DNA of 64,000 bases, taken from the NCBI RefSeq assembly GCF_003813905.1, contig NZ_RPFJ01000003.1:129001-193000 (forward strand), given 5' to 3'. The notes below the pieces were generated by a model, which was not told the origin of the DNA, ran no database searches, and was given only the letters and a program-made list of their open reading frames with translations. This DNA comes from Aureibaculum marinum. GTDB taxonomy: Bacteria; Bacteroidota; Bacteroidia; Flavobacteriales; Flavobacteriaceae. The translations under genes and the position numbers were made by a program. Below are positions 46,478 to 55,042 of the stretch, in pieces; the first letter of the stretch is position 1, and every line of letters starts with the position of its first letter.

Positions 46478-46506
46478 AAAAACCTGCTATGTGTTAGCAG
46501 GTTTTT
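46478..46506 (-). terminator. Terminator after trxA
   Basis: Perfect 12-bp inverted repeat AAAAACCTGCTA/TAGCAGGTTTTT with a 5-base loop, 35 bases after the trxA stop; usable on both strands. Confidence 0.88.
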
Positions 46507-46540
46507 ATTCTCTCTCAATTACAATGTTAAACAGCTATAG

Positions 46541-46900
46541 TTATTTCTTCACTTTTAAAACATCCTCTATAATTTGTTCTAATTGCTGTTTTGGTAAAGC
46601 TCCTTGAGCCATTTGAGGTTTTTCATCTGTTGGACAAAACAACATAGACGGAATACTTCTAATAGCAAATGCTGCAGAAAGTTCTTGTTCTTTTTCTGTA
46701 TCTACTTTATAAATATTGATCTTGCCTTTATACTCTTCACTTAACTGTTCTAAAACAGGAGCAATAGCTTTACATGGTCCACACCAATCCGCATAAAAAT
46801 CTATAATACATGGTAAATCTCCTTCAAATTTCCACTCTTTATTTTTTTCATAATTAAAAACTTTTTCTAAAAAAGTTTCCTTTGTTAATACTTCTGTCAT
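46541..46900 (-). CDS. trxA: Thioredoxin
   Basis: Cytoplasmic disulfide reductase, 119 residues. The active site is WCGPC in IDFYADWCGPCKAIAPVLEQL (about 29-49), and the cis-Pro loop is IRSIPSMLFC (about 78-87). There is an extra Cys in MLFCPTDEKPQMAQGA, just after the cis-Pro, where many thioredoxins have none. The N-terminal 20 residues are somewhat longer than in E. coli thioredoxin. Likely electron donor for reductases such as the methionine-sulfoxide reductase-like protein at 5298, by family knowledge. Confidence 0.93.
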   Translation of the reverse strand: MTEVLTKETFLEKVFNYEKNKEWKFEGDLPCIIDFYADWCGPCKAIAPVLEQLSEEYKGKINIYKVDTEKEQELSAAFAIRSIPSMLFCPTDEKPQMAQGALPKQQLEQIIEDVLKVKK

Positions 46901-47135
46901 GATTTTTTTTATTTAAATTAACACACTCTAACCCAATAATCAGAGCATTTTTTCCTTTTTGTTGGAAAATAAACTCTATTTTTAATAGTATAACTAGAAC
47001 AGCACAATAACTATTCCGTAATATTTTTACGGACAAATTGACGGCTTTTTAATTAATTATTATGAAACTAAGGTTACAAACTGTTAGTTTAATATAGATT
47101 ATACGACTAAATTACCATAACTAAAATAATATATT

Positions 47136-47513
47136 ATGAATACAAAATTAACAATGGTATTAAGAATAGTATTAGGATTAGTACTCGTTATATTCGGAGC
47201 TAATAAGTTTTACCCCTTTATGCCTCAACCAGAAGAAATGTCAATAGCAGCCGCAAGTTTTATGCAAGCCTTAAAAGCTACAGGATATATGTTCCCTTTA
47301 ATTGGAGCAGTTGAAGTTTTCTCAGGACTTCTGCTTCTTTTTAAAAAATCTGTTCCTTTAGCATTACTATTGTTGGCTCCTGTAACAGTTAACATTTTAC
47401 TTTTTCACATCGCTTTAGAGCCAGCTACACTTGTTCCTGGTTTAGTTATATTGATTATACAAATTATACTGTTTTATGCCTATTGGGATAAATTTAAAAC
47501 ACTATTTAACTGA
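47136..47513 (+). CDS. DoxX-family membrane protein
   Basis: A 125-residue protein with four membrane helices (about 6-22, 45-65, 70-90 and 97-115) and the DoxX-like signatures LRIVLGLVLVIFGANKFYPFMP and FPLIGAVEVFSGLLLLFKKSVPLALLLLAPVTVNIL. DoxX proteins are small quinone- or redox-associated membrane proteins with few defined roles. Monocistronic, with a terminator 22 bases downstream. Confidence 0.82.
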   Translation: MNTKLTMVLRIVLGLVLVIFGANKFYPFMPQPEEMSIAAASFMQALKATGYMFPLIGAVEVFSGLLLLFKKSVPLALLLLAPVTVNILLFHIALEPATLVPGLVILIIQIILFYAYWDKFKTLFN

Positions 47514-47535
47514 TTATTAACTGTTCTCTAATCTC

Positions 47536-47566
47536 AAAGCATATTATTTCCGATATGCTTTTTTTA
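47536..47566 (+). terminator. Terminator after the DoxX gene
   Basis: Stem AAAGCATAT/ATATGCTTT with an 8-base loop and seven T residues. Confidence 0.82.
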
Positions 47567-47568
47567 TG

Positions 47569-47576
47569 TACTTTTG
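47569..47576 (+). promoter_or_regulatory. Putative promoter -7 element of the prolyl oligopeptidase gene
   Basis: TACTTTTG matches TAnnTTTG, 29 bases before the ATG at 47605 and directly after the DoxX terminator. Confidence 0.45.
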
Positions 47577-47604
47577 TTAGAGTAAAACTAAAAATACTCA
47601 TTTA

Positions 47605-49752
47605 ATGAAAAATTTCACTTCTCTTATTTTAATTACTATATTAATAATGTCTTGTAAAACTGAAAAAAAAGTAGATGAACAAACCGCTTTAACATATCCT
47701 GAAACAAAAAAAGTAGATACCATTACCAACTATTTTGGAACTGAAGTTAAAGATCCTTACCGTTGGTTAGAAGATGATATGTCTGAAGAAACAGGACAAT
47801 GGGTAGAAGCACAAAACAAAGTTACTTTTGATTATTTAGATCAAATACCTTATCGTGATGCCCTAAAAAAACGTTTAGAAAAATTATGGAATTACGAGAA
47901 AGTAGGTTCTCCTTTTAAGGAAGGTGATTATACCTATTTTTACAAAAATGATGGTTTACAAAACCAATATGTAGTTTATCGTCAAAAAGAAGATGAAGAG
48001 CCAGAAGTATTTTTAGACCCCAATACTTTTTCTGAAGACGGAACCACCTCTTTGGCGGGATTGTCTTTTTCTAAAAATGGAAAATTTGCTGCCTACTCTA
48101 TTTCTGAAGGTGGTTCGGATTGGAGAAAAGTTATTGTTATAGATGCCATAACAAAAGATATTAAAGAAGATACTTTAATTGATGTAAAATTTAGTGGTAT
48201 TTCTTGGAAAGGAAATGAAGGTTTTTACTATTCAAGCTATGATAAACCTGAAGGAAGTGAATTATCAGCCAAAACAGATCAACATAAATTATATTATCAT
48301 AAATTAGGCACTTCACAAAAAGATGATGAACTAATTTTTGGTGGTACTACCTCTGAAAAAAATAGATATGTTGGAGGAAGTGTTACTGAAGACGATCGAT
48401 ATCTTATAATATCAGCATCAACCTCAACCTCTGGAAATAAATTGTTTATTAAAGATTTACAAGATAAAAACAGTAAATTAAAAACTATTGTAGATGATTA
48501 TGATAGTGATTCTTATGTAATTGAAAATATTGGCAGTAAATTATATATTGTTACCAATAGAAATGCTCCTAATAAAAAAATTGTAACTGTTGATGCTTCA
48601 AATCCAACTCCAGAAAATTGGAAAGATTTTATCCCTGAAACAGAAAATGTACTAACTCCTAGTACGGGTGCAGGATATTTTTATGCCAACTATATGGTAG
48701 ATGCAGTTTCTAAAGTTTTACAATATGATATGAATGGGAAATTAATACGAGAAGTAAAATTACCCGGAGTAGGTTCTGCTGGAGGTTTTGGAGGAAAAAA
48801 AGATGCTAACGAATTGTATTTTTCATTTTCAAATTATATTACTCCTGGTACTATTTATAAATTAGATCCTACAACTGGAGAATATGAAGTTTATAAAAAA
48901 CCTGAGATTTCAGGTTATGACCCTGCTAATTTTGAATCAAAACAAGTTTTTTACACTTCAAAAGATGGTACAAAAGTACCGATGATTATTACACATAAAA
49001 AAGGATTAGAATTAAACGGTAAAAACCCTACAATTCTTTATGGATATGGTGGGTTTAACATCAGTTTAACACCTAGTTTTAGCATTGCTAATGCTGTTTG
49101 GTTAGAACAAGGTGGTGTTTATGCTGTACCTAATTTAAGAGGTGGTGGTGAATATGGTAAAGCTTGGCACGATGCAGGTACTCAGTTAAAAAAACAAAAT
49201 GTTTTTGATGATTTTATTGCAGCGGCAGAATATTTAATCGCAAATAAATATACATCATCAGATTATTTGGCCATCCGTGGTGGTTCTAATGGAGGACTTT
49301 TAGTCGGAGCAACTATGACACAACGACCAGATTTAATGAAAGTTGCTTTACCAGCTGTTGGCGTATTAGATATGCTTAGATATCATACTTTTACCGCTGG
49401 AGCAGGATGGGCTTACGATTACGGAACTGCAGATCAAAGTAAAGAAATGTTTGAATATTTAAAAGGATATTCTCCAGTACATAATGTAAAAGAAGGAGTT
49501 CATTATCCTGCTACATTAATTACCACTGGCGATCATGATGACAGAGTAGTACCTGCTCATAGCTTTAAATTTGCTGCTGAATTACAATCAAAACAAACAG
49601 GAAATAATCCTACATTAATTAGAATAGAAACTAATGCAGGTCACGGTGCCGGAACTCCTGTAGCAAAAACTATTGAGCAATACGCAGACATCTTTGGGTT
49701 TACACTTTACAATATGGGCATTAAAGAATTAAAAACTGATTTTAAAGATTAA
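47605..49752 (+). CDS. Prolyl oligopeptidase (family S9A), lipoprotein
   Basis: Serine peptidase cleaving after proline in short peptides. The 715 residues start with a lipoprotein signal (lipobox LIMSC, Cys17), so it is anchored in the envelope, not free in the cytoplasm. The S9A N-terminal strand [14 protein letters not shown] (about 51-64) is followed by a beta-propeller (about 90-430) and the alpha/beta-hydrolase domain (about 450-710): nucleophile region [13 protein letters not shown] (Ser near 558), Asp in [10 protein letters not shown] and His in NAGHGAGTP. All three catalytic residues are present. Confidence 0.94.
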   Translation: MKNFTSLILITILIMSCKTEKKVDEQTALTYPETKKVDTITNYFGTEVKDPYRWLEDDMSEETGQWVEAQNKVTFDYLDQIPYRDALKKRLEKLWNYEKVGSPFKEGDYTYFYKNDGLQNQYVVYRQKEDEEPEVFLDPNTFSEDGTTSLAGLSFSKNGKFAAYSISEGGSDWRKVIVIDAITKDIKEDTLIDVKFSGISWKGNEGFYYSSYDKPEGSELSAKTDQHKLYYHKLGTSQKDDELIFGGTTSEKNRYVGGSVTEDDRYLIISASTSTSGNKLFIKDLQDKNSKLKTIVDDYDSDSYVIENIGSKLYIVTNRNAPNKKIVTVDASNPTPENWKDFIPETENVLTPSTGAGYFYANYMVDAVSKVLQYDMNGKLIREVKLPGVGSAGGFGGKKDANELYFSFSNYITPGTIYKLDPTTGEYEVYKKPEISGYDPANFESKQVFYTSKDGTKVPMIITHKKGLELNGKNPTILYGYGGFNISLTPSFSIANAVWLEQGGVYAVPNLRGGGEYGKAWHDAGTQLKKQNVFDDFIAAAEYLIANKYTSSDYLAIRGGSNGGLLVGATMTQRPDLMKVALPAVGVLDMLRYHTFTAGAGWAYDYGTADQSKEMFEYLKGYSPVHNVKEGVHYPATLITTGDHDDRVVPAHSFKFAAELQSKQTGNNPTLIRIETNAGHGAGTPVAKTIEQYADIFGFTLYNMGIKELKTDFKD

Positions 49753-49783
49753 TTTGAAAAACAACCTTTTTTTTATTGAAGAA

Positions 49784-50221
49784 ATGTCCATCTTTAAAAA
49801 GATCTTCTTTTCTGTAATATTCGGATTAGGCATATTTTTCCTTTTTTCTGGTGGTATCATATACGGTTTTGTTATTATGGGTATTGCTATTAATTTCTTA
49901 ATGCAAAAAGGAGTTGAATTGGACTTACCTAACATGAAATATAGAGAACTAATGTCTTGGTATGGAATTAAATTTGGCAAATGGAAGCAATTGCCCGACA
50001 TCGAATACATCTCCATATTTGAGACCAAAAAATCAAGTAGATTTAGAGCTGGAGGAGGAAATGCTACTTATATTTCTGAGGTAATATTTAAACTTAACAT
50101 GTTCTACCAACGAAATAAACACATAACATTACTTGCTACAAAAAATAAAGATAAGGTTATGGAAATTGCAACTATTATTTCACAAGAATTGAATGTGCAA
50201 TTAAATATTGCCACAAAGTAA
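49784..50221 (+). CDS. Small membrane protein of unknown function
   Basis: With the start at ATG 49784 the protein has 145 residues (an in-frame TTG at 49754 would add ten). Residues about 5-42 form a hydrophobic hairpin of two helices (FFSVIFGLGIFFLFSGGIIYGFVIMGIAINFLM). The rest is soluble, with a beta-rich segment GKWKQLPDIEYISIFETKKSSRF. The gene begins 32 bases after the peptidase stop and may be cotranscribed. The layout resembles PH-like bacterial membrane proteins, but I do not recognise a named family. Confidence 0.65.
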   Translation: MSIFKKIFFSVIFGLGIFFLFSGGIIYGFVIMGIAINFLMQKGVELDLPNMKYRELMSWYGIKFGKWKQLPDIEYISIFETKKSSRFRAGGGNATYISEVIFKLNMFYQRNKHITLLATKNKDKVMEIATIISQELNVQLNIATK

Positions 50222-50274
50222 TTTTAATTATTATTTAAAATCTCAACGTTGACAGAATCAACAAAGAACCAATA

Positions 50275-51255
50275 ATGCTACAAATTAAAAATATATCCTT
50301 TAGCTACCATAAAAGTCCAATTTTACAAAACATTAGTTTTACTGTAAATGAAGGTGAAGTTTTAGCCATTGTAGGAGAAAGTGGTTCTGGTAAAAGTACC
50401 TTGTTAAAATTACTTTATGGAGAATTTGATTTAGACGAAGGACAACTATTTTGGAAAGACAAAGAAATTCTAGGTCCTAAGTTTAATTTAATTACAGGAC
50501 CTGACTATATGAAATTTCTTTCTCAAGAATTCGATTTAATGCCTTCTACTACTGTAGAAAAAAATATAGGTGAGTTTCTATCTAATTTTTATCTGAAAGA
50601 GAAAAAAAAACGCACTGACGAATTAATCAAAGTAGTAGAATTAGAAGACTTTGCTAAAACTAAAGTTAGGTTTTTAAGTGGCGGACAAAAACAACGAGTT
50701 GCGTTAGCTAAAGCTTTGGCAAACCAACCAGAAGTATTATTATTAGACGAACCTTTTAGTCATATTGATAATTTCAGAAAACGTAGTTTAAGAAGAAATC
50801 TATTTGCTCATTTAAAAAAAAATAACATTACTACAATTGTAGCAACTCACGATCAAGAAGATGTACTTTCGTTTGCTGATAAAATGCTAATAATACATAA
50901 GGGTAAAAAGATTGAAATGGATACTCCTCAACAATTGTATAATAATCCAAAAAATAAACTAGCAGCTTCTTTTTTCTCAGAATTTAATGAGTTTAAACTT
51001 TCAGAAATCACAGATACCAATCAAAATGATATTATTTTTGTTTATACTCACGAAATTAAACGTGTTGAAAAATCAAAATTTAAAGCCATTGTCAAAAATT
51101 CTTATTTTAAAGGAAATTATTATTTAATTGAAGCTGAATTTAATAATAGAAATATATTTTTTGAACATGATAAAAAATTAGACACAAATCAAACAGTATG
51201 TTTTAACATTAACATTGGCATTTTAGAAAAAAGATTAACTAAGAAAGTACATTAA
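50275..51255 (+). CDS. Orphan ABC transporter ATP-binding protein with C-terminal extension
   Basis: Cytoplasmic ATPase subunit of 326 residues. Motifs: Walker A GESGSGKST (about 34-42), Q-loop LSQEFDLMPS, signature LSGGQKQRVALAKAL (about 138-152), Walker B VLLLDEPFSHID (about 157-168) and H-loop ATHDQED. Residues about 240-326 form an extra beta-rich region, in the place where importers of the spermidine/molybdate class carry a TOBE-like regulatory domain. No permease or binding protein is nearby. The gene ends tail-to-tail with the Gre-like gene, overlapping it by 4 bases. Confidence 0.88.
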   Translation: MLQIKNISFSYHKSPILQNISFTVNEGEVLAIVGESGSGKSTLLKLLYGEFDLDEGQLFWKDKEILGPKFNLITGPDYMKFLSQEFDLMPSTTVEKNIGEFLSNFYLKEKKKRTDELIKVVELEDFAKTKVRFLSGGQKQRVALAKALANQPEVLLLDEPFSHIDNFRKRSLRRNLFAHLKKNNITTIVATHDQEDVLSFADKMLIIHKGKKIEMDTPQQLYNNPKNKLAASFFSEFNEFKLSEITDTNQNDIIFVYTHEIKRVEKSKFKAIVKNSYFKGNYYLIEAEFNNRNIFFEHDKKLDTNQTVCFNINIGILEKRLTKKVH

Positions 51256-51701
51256 ATTACCTTTTCTATAAACATTTTACCGTTAAATTCTAGTTGATCA
51301 CCTTCTCTTTTTCCTAATAAAAGTCTCCCGATAGGCGAAGCAATAGAAACAGCATAATAGATTGTATTGTTTATTTTAATTTCACCAGCACTTATTGCCA
51401 AAAAGTAGTTGTTATTATTTGTAATCACTAAACTACCTAACTTGATAACTGTTGTAGTATCTGCCAGTACTACTCTGTCTAAAGTAGTTTTCATTTGGTT
51501 GATAATACCCAATTGCTGTCCAGCTTTTTCCATTTCCAATTGTAACATAGCTCTACCTGTTTCATGTTTATCTCCTGCACTACTTTTGGTTTCCGAATGT
51601 AATGCCTGTTTGTTAGAAGAAATAGTTTCTTTAATAGTTTGTTCTCGTTGTAAAACGTAACTTTTACAAGCTTCAAAAAGTTGTTGTTTAATTTTTTTCA
51701 T
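51252..51701 (-). CDS. GreA/GreB C-terminal-domain-like protein
   Basis: A 149-residue protein with an N-terminal helical region (about 1-75, including SSAGDKHETGRAMLQLEMEKAGQQL, reminiscent of the Gre coiled coil) and a C-terminal segment (about 80-149) like the FKBP-type Gre C-terminal domain (SLVITNNNNYFLAISAGEI...YYAVSIASPIGRLLLGKREGDQLEFNGKMFIEKVI). It is shorter than true GreA. Such proteins at the end of this cluster are sometimes labelled 3-oxoacyl-ACP synthase, which nothing in the sequence supports. It lies 51 bases after the PPTase gene. Confidence 0.72.
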   Translation of the reverse strand: MKKIKQQLFEACKSYVLQREQTIKETISSNKQALHSETKSSAGDKHETGRAMLQLEMEKAGQQLGIINQMKTTLDRVVLADTTTVIKLGSLVITNNNNYFLAISAGEIKINNTIYYAVSIASPIGRLLLGKREGDQLEFNGKMFIEKVI

Positions 51702-51752
51702 ACTAAATTATAACTATAAAATGCCTTGATTTATGAATACACAATGTACGTT

Positions 51753-52316
51753 TCAAGAGAAGGCATAGGCTCCAAAATAACCGTGATGAGACATAGAAAT
51801 TGAATTGATTTTTGGATGTATTACAAACGGAATTCCCTTATTATTTTTTTCAATCTTAAGCTGATCAAATGGAATGTTAAATTTATTAGAAATAGCAGAT
51901 TTTAATTGGTTGTACACTGTATTATGCTGTACTGTGTAACTGTTATTTTTTAACATAAAAATATTAGTAGTAATATTCTCTTCCTTAGTTAAAGAGGCAA
52001 TTGTATGAATGCTTTTTTGAGAAATTTTTGAAGTTACATAATACGTTGTACCGTCTATACAAACTGTATTTTGAGAGTTATTAATTGTACATACAAATTT
52101 CTTGGGAGCAAAAAAACGAGTATTATTTTGTTGGCAATAAACTTTATACACACTTTCTTTCATGCTCCATAATAACCAAACGGCTTTAAAAGAATCTGTT
52201 GCATTATTAATTATATACTGTTCTTGTTTTGTAAAAATTTTATTTAAAAATCCTATTCTGCACCAATCACTTTGTTTTTTAGCAACGGCAAGATCTACAA
52301 CGTCATTACCAATCAT
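51753..52316 (-). CDS. 4'-phosphopantetheinyl transferase
   Basis: Transfers phosphopantetheine from CoA to a carrier-protein serine. The 187 residues of the Sfp/AcpS superfamily show the metal-binding start MIGNDVVDLAVA (Asp4, Asp8), FTKQEQYII, and WSMKESVYKVY (50-60, with the metal-ligand Glu54 and Lys53), plus a C-terminal SMSHHGYFGAYAF. Its ATG overlaps the ACP stop by 4 bases (ATGA), so the ACP at 52313 is its obvious client. Confidence 0.9.
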   Translation of the reverse strand: MIGNDVVDLAVAKKQSDWCRIGFLNKIFTKQEQYIINNATDSFKAVWLLWSMKESVYKVYCQQNNTRFFAPKKFVCTINNSQNTVCIDGTTYYVTSKISQKSIHTIASLTKEENITTNIFMLKNNSYTVQHNTVYNQLKSAISNKFNIPFDQLKIEKNNKGIPFVIHPKINSISMSHHGYFGAYAFS

Positions 52317-52567
52317 TTTTCAGCTAGTTTAGATTCTATAATTTTTATTGCATCTTTAACAGAAAGCATTTTTTCCATTGCATCGTTGTCAATTTCTATA
52401 TCAAATTCATCTTCTAAATCTAAAACAATATCTACCAAATTGGCCGAATTTATTTTTAAATCGTTTATAAAATCTGTTTCTTTTGTTAAGTTAACAAAAG
52501 CAACTTCATCTTGAATATAAGGTTTTACTATCCTTTTTAGCGATGTTATTAATGATTCTTTCTCCAT
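52313..52567 (-). CDS. Acyl carrier protein of the type III PKS cluster
   Basis: An 84-residue carrier protein with the four-helix ACP pattern and acidic helix II (LVDIVLDLEDEFDIEID). The phosphopantetheine site is Ser41 within INSANLVDIV; the usual DSL has become N-S-A, which still keeps the serine. It is distinct from the housekeeping AcpP, which in most bacteria keeps DSLD. Overlap with the PPTase gene by 4 bases indicates translational coupling. Upstream lies a 152-base gap with a direct repeat. Confidence 0.9.
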   Translation of the reverse strand: MEKESLITSLKRIVKPYIQDEVAFVNLTKETDFINDLKINSANLVDIVLDLEDEFDIEIDNDAMEKMLSVKDAIKIIESKLAEK

Positions 52568-52620
52568 TGTTTTAAGTTCTTTAAAGGATTTTTATTTCTA
52601 TGTTTAATTTTGTACTTAAC

Positions 52621-52655
52621 CACAAGGATTACTAAGGCTGCTCACAAGGTATACT
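52621..52655. repeat. Direct repeat CACAAGG-N3-ACT, 22-base period
   Basis: CACAAGGATTACT (52621-52633) and CACAAGGTATACT (52643-52655) agree at 11 of 13 positions and are spaced 22 bases apart, about two helical turns. They lie 54-88 bases upstream of the ACP start within the only larger gap of the PKS cluster. A regulator-binding site is possible. Confidence 0.45.
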
Positions 52656-52719
52656 CTGAAATTATATTTTTAAATTTTATTTATCATTCTTAGCTGTCTT
52701 AGTACCAAACTTTGCATGC

Positions 52720-53991
52720 CTAGTGGTTAAACCTTTTAAAAATGACACAAGCATTTACATCTCCAAATCCAAAACTAGCTTTTGCTATCAAATTTAACTC
52801 TTTTTGGATACGCTTTCTCGGAATTTTACTAATATCTATTACTTTTAAGATTTCGGGGTGCACCTCTTCACAATTAATAGTTGGTGCAATAAAACCTTCT
52901 TTTAATTGAATTATTGATGCAACACTTTCAATAGCACCTGCCGCGGCTAAACAATGCCCAATCATAGATTTAGTAGATTGAATATACGGAAACTTGTTTG
53001 TTTCTATGGCTAATGCTTTTATCCAATTTCTAATTTCTTCAGGATCTTTAATAGTAGCGGTTAAATGTCCATTAATTAAGTCAATATCTCTAGCGTTAAT
53101 ATGAGCATCATTAATCGCTTCACTAATACATCTTTGAACGGCATTGGAATTTGGTGCAGTCATTGTACCTCCATTGCGTTGTCCACCAGAATTAACTGCC
53201 CCTCCTAAAACTTCAGCATAAATAATTGCTTTTCTTTCCAATGCACTTTCTAAAGACTCTAACAATAAAGCTCCTGCCCCACTTCCTGGCACAAATCCCG
53301 ACGCACTTGTACTCATAGGCCTAGAACCTTCTGTAGGACAATCATTGTATTTATAAGTCATTACTCGCATTGCATCAAACCCTCCCCAAAGATATGGCCC
53401 ATGGTCACTACAACTACCCACTAACATTCGTTTTGCTTTTCCATTTTTTATCCGTTCATATCCCATCAAAATAGCTTCGGTACCCGTTGAACACGCTGAA
53501 GAATTGGTGGTTACCTGATTTCCTAACCCTAACATGCCACCCAAATAAGCACTAACTCCACTAGCCATAGTTTGAGCAACAACTGTACTTCCTAAACGCC
53601 GAACTTGTTTATCGTCTAGTTTATAAATGGCTTCTCTAAATTTTTCAACACCTGAAGTTCCTGTTCCGAAAATTGTACCACTATCAAAATCAACTTTCTT
53701 ATCATTTATAGGTAATCCCGAATCTTTCCATGCATCTATTGCAGCAATACATCCATACAAAATTCCTGAACTATTAAAGTTCCGTAATTGTAAATCAGTA
53801 AAATATTTGGCTTTTTTTTCTTTTGTTACTTTAGGAATACCCCCTATACAACAAGAAAAATTTAAGTCTGCTAACTCTTGATGAAATTCAATACCTGAAA
53901 TACCATTTTTTAGTGCATGGGTAAAATTAGAAATACCTACACCATTAGGAGCAACTACACCAAGACCTGTTATAACGACTCTTTTTTTCAT
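52720..53991 (-). CDS. Beta-ketoacyl-ACP synthase (FabF/KAS II-like) of the cluster
   Basis: Condensing enzyme of 423 residues. The Cys-His-His triad is intact: Cys167 in NSSACSTGTEAI, His309 in NGHLTATIKDPEE (where FabF normally has HGTST) and His346 in KSMIGHCLAAAGAIES, with Lys341 also present. A glycine-rich SGFVPGSGAGALLLESLESAL region (about 231-251) and the final FGFGDVNACVIFK are typical of KAS II. No chain-length-factor partner is present, so it is closer to FabF than to aromatic type II KS pairs. It likely elongates an acyl chain on the cluster ACP. Confidence 0.92.
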   Translation of the reverse strand: MKKRVVITGLGVVAPNGVGISNFTHALKNGISGIEFHQELADLNFSCCIGGIPKVTKEKKAKYFTDLQLRNFNSSGILYGCIAAIDAWKDSGLPINDKKVDFDSGTIFGTGTSGVEKFREAIYKLDDKQVRRLGSTVVAQTMASGVSAYLGGMLGLGNQVTTNSSACSTGTEAILMGYERIKNGKAKRMLVGSCSDHGPYLWGGFDAMRVMTYKYNDCPTEGSRPMSTSASGFVPGSGAGALLLESLESALERKAIIYAEVLGGAVNSGGQRNGGTMTAPNSNAVQRCISEAINDAHINARDIDLINGHLTATIKDPEEIRNWIKALAIETNKFPYIQSTKSMIGHCLAAAGAIESVASIIQLKEGFIAPTINCEEVHPEILKVIDISKIPRKRIQKELNLIAKASFGFGDVNACVIFKRFNH

Positions 53992-54045
53992 AAACTTAAT
54001 TACTACATTTATTTAGTACTATTTAATTTAGTCTCATAAACAAGG

Positions 54046-54486
54046 TTAGTTATAAGTAATCATTCCCGCAATAACACCACGACAAACTAACTTCTTATCT
54101 TCATTAATAATTTTAACACTGCATTTTAACTTGTTAAATCTAAAATATTCTTTTTCCGAAACAACAGTTACTTTATCTCCAGGAAAAACAGGAAGATAAA
54201 AATCAACTGCTTGAGAAGTCAAAGCTATTTTTGTTTTGTTCTCAATGGAAATTTCATTTCTCATTAAATAAACTCCTAAACAAACTACACCAATTTGAGC
54301 CATAACTTCAGTTAAAATAACACCTGGTGTAATAGGATTATCTTTAAAATGACCTTGATAAAAATATTCCTCGTTTTTAAAAGTATAATTCCCTATAATT
54401 CCATTTTCTGAAATTTCAGTAAGCTCATCAACAAATAAAAAAGGCTGCTGGTATGGTAATAAAGCTATAATTTTATTTGATGTCAT
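54046..54486 (-). CDS. 3-hydroxyacyl-ACP dehydratase (FabZ-like)
   Basis: A 146-residue hot-dog-fold dehydratase. The FabZ catalytic pair is visible as His46 (YFYQGHFKDNPITPGV) and Glu60 (ILTEVMAQIG). LLPYQQPFLFVDELTEI near the N-terminus is also typical. It lies 3 bases after the MepB-family gene stop and 54 bases before the ketosynthase, so it forms part of the fatty-acid-like module. No ketoreductase or enoyl reductase accompanies it; these would have to come from housekeeping FabG and FabI. Confidence 0.9.
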   Translation of the reverse strand: MTSNKIIALLPYQQPFLFVDELTEISENGIIGNYTFKNEEYFYQGHFKDNPITPGVILTEVMAQIGVVCLGVYLMRNEISIENKTKIALTSQAVDFYLPVFPGDKVTVVSEKEYFRFNKLKCSVKIINEDKKLVCRGVIAGMITYN

Positions 54487-54489
54487 ATT

Positions 54490-55014
54490 TTAATTTCCAT
54501 TTAGATTAAAAAAAGCTATTGCCTTATCTCTATTTATAGAATTATTTTTTAAAGCTAAAAAATATTTCAGCTGCCATTCTTGTGTAGTTATTGCTTGTTT
54601 ACTTTTTGTTATAACCCACGGCGGATAGACTCTAAAACCTCTTTTACCTTCTTTATTTTTAGTGGATACAATTCCATTAGCTACAAGGACCGATTTTGGA
54701 AAAACAAATTGACCAAATTCAGATTCATTACTTACAGAAACAATTATAAAATTAAAATTATCATCGATACAAAACGGTTCTATTTTTTCTTGTGCATTTC
54801 TTTTCCATATGGTAACAAATTGTCCTACTTTAGAGGGTGTTGTCTTTGCCTTTCTAAAGATAACTTTTTGATTATTAATTTCAAAGCTACAAGCCCAATA
54901 TGCTAAACTTTCTTTTTCAAATTCAAGATTGCTAAACTTATATTTCGACGGAATTAATTCTTGAATTAAAGAGAGTTTTTCTACTACATTTTTATGAATA
55001 CAGCCTTCTTTCAT
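54490..55014 (-). CDS. MepB-family protein
   Basis: A 174-residue protein resembling the MepB family, named from the Staphylococcus mepRAB operon and of unknown biochemical function. Conserved-looking blocks are AYWACSFEINNQKVIFRKAKTTPSKVGQFVTIWKR (about 34-68), FGQFVFPKSVLVANGIVSTKNKEGKRGFRVYPPW (about 98-131) and a C-terminal TTQEWQLKYFLAL. It lies 28 bases downstream of the type III PKS gene and 3 bases before the dehydratase, so it is embedded in the operon. Whether it acts in biosynthesis or self-protection cannot be said. Confidence 0.75.
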   Translation of the reverse strand: MKEGCIHKNVVEKLSLIQELIPSKYKFSNLEFEKESLAYWACSFEINNQKVIFRKAKTTPSKVGQFVTIWKRNAQEKIEPFCIDDNFNFIIVSVSNESEFGQFVFPKSVLVANGIVSTKNKEGKRGFRVYPPWVITKSKQAITTQEWQLKYFLALKNNSINRDKAIAFFNLNGN

Positions 55015-55042
55015 TTTTCCTTTTTGTTACATTCAAATTTAT

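Noticed and set aside
46854-47036. 60-codon frame upstream of trxA
   Set aside because: Overlaps the trxA start, has no recognisable motif and an atypical composition; treated as chance.
51252-51701. 3-oxoacyl-ACP synthase assignment for the 149-residue protein
   Set aside because: No condensing-enzyme motif or sufficient length; resembles a Gre C-terminal domain instead.
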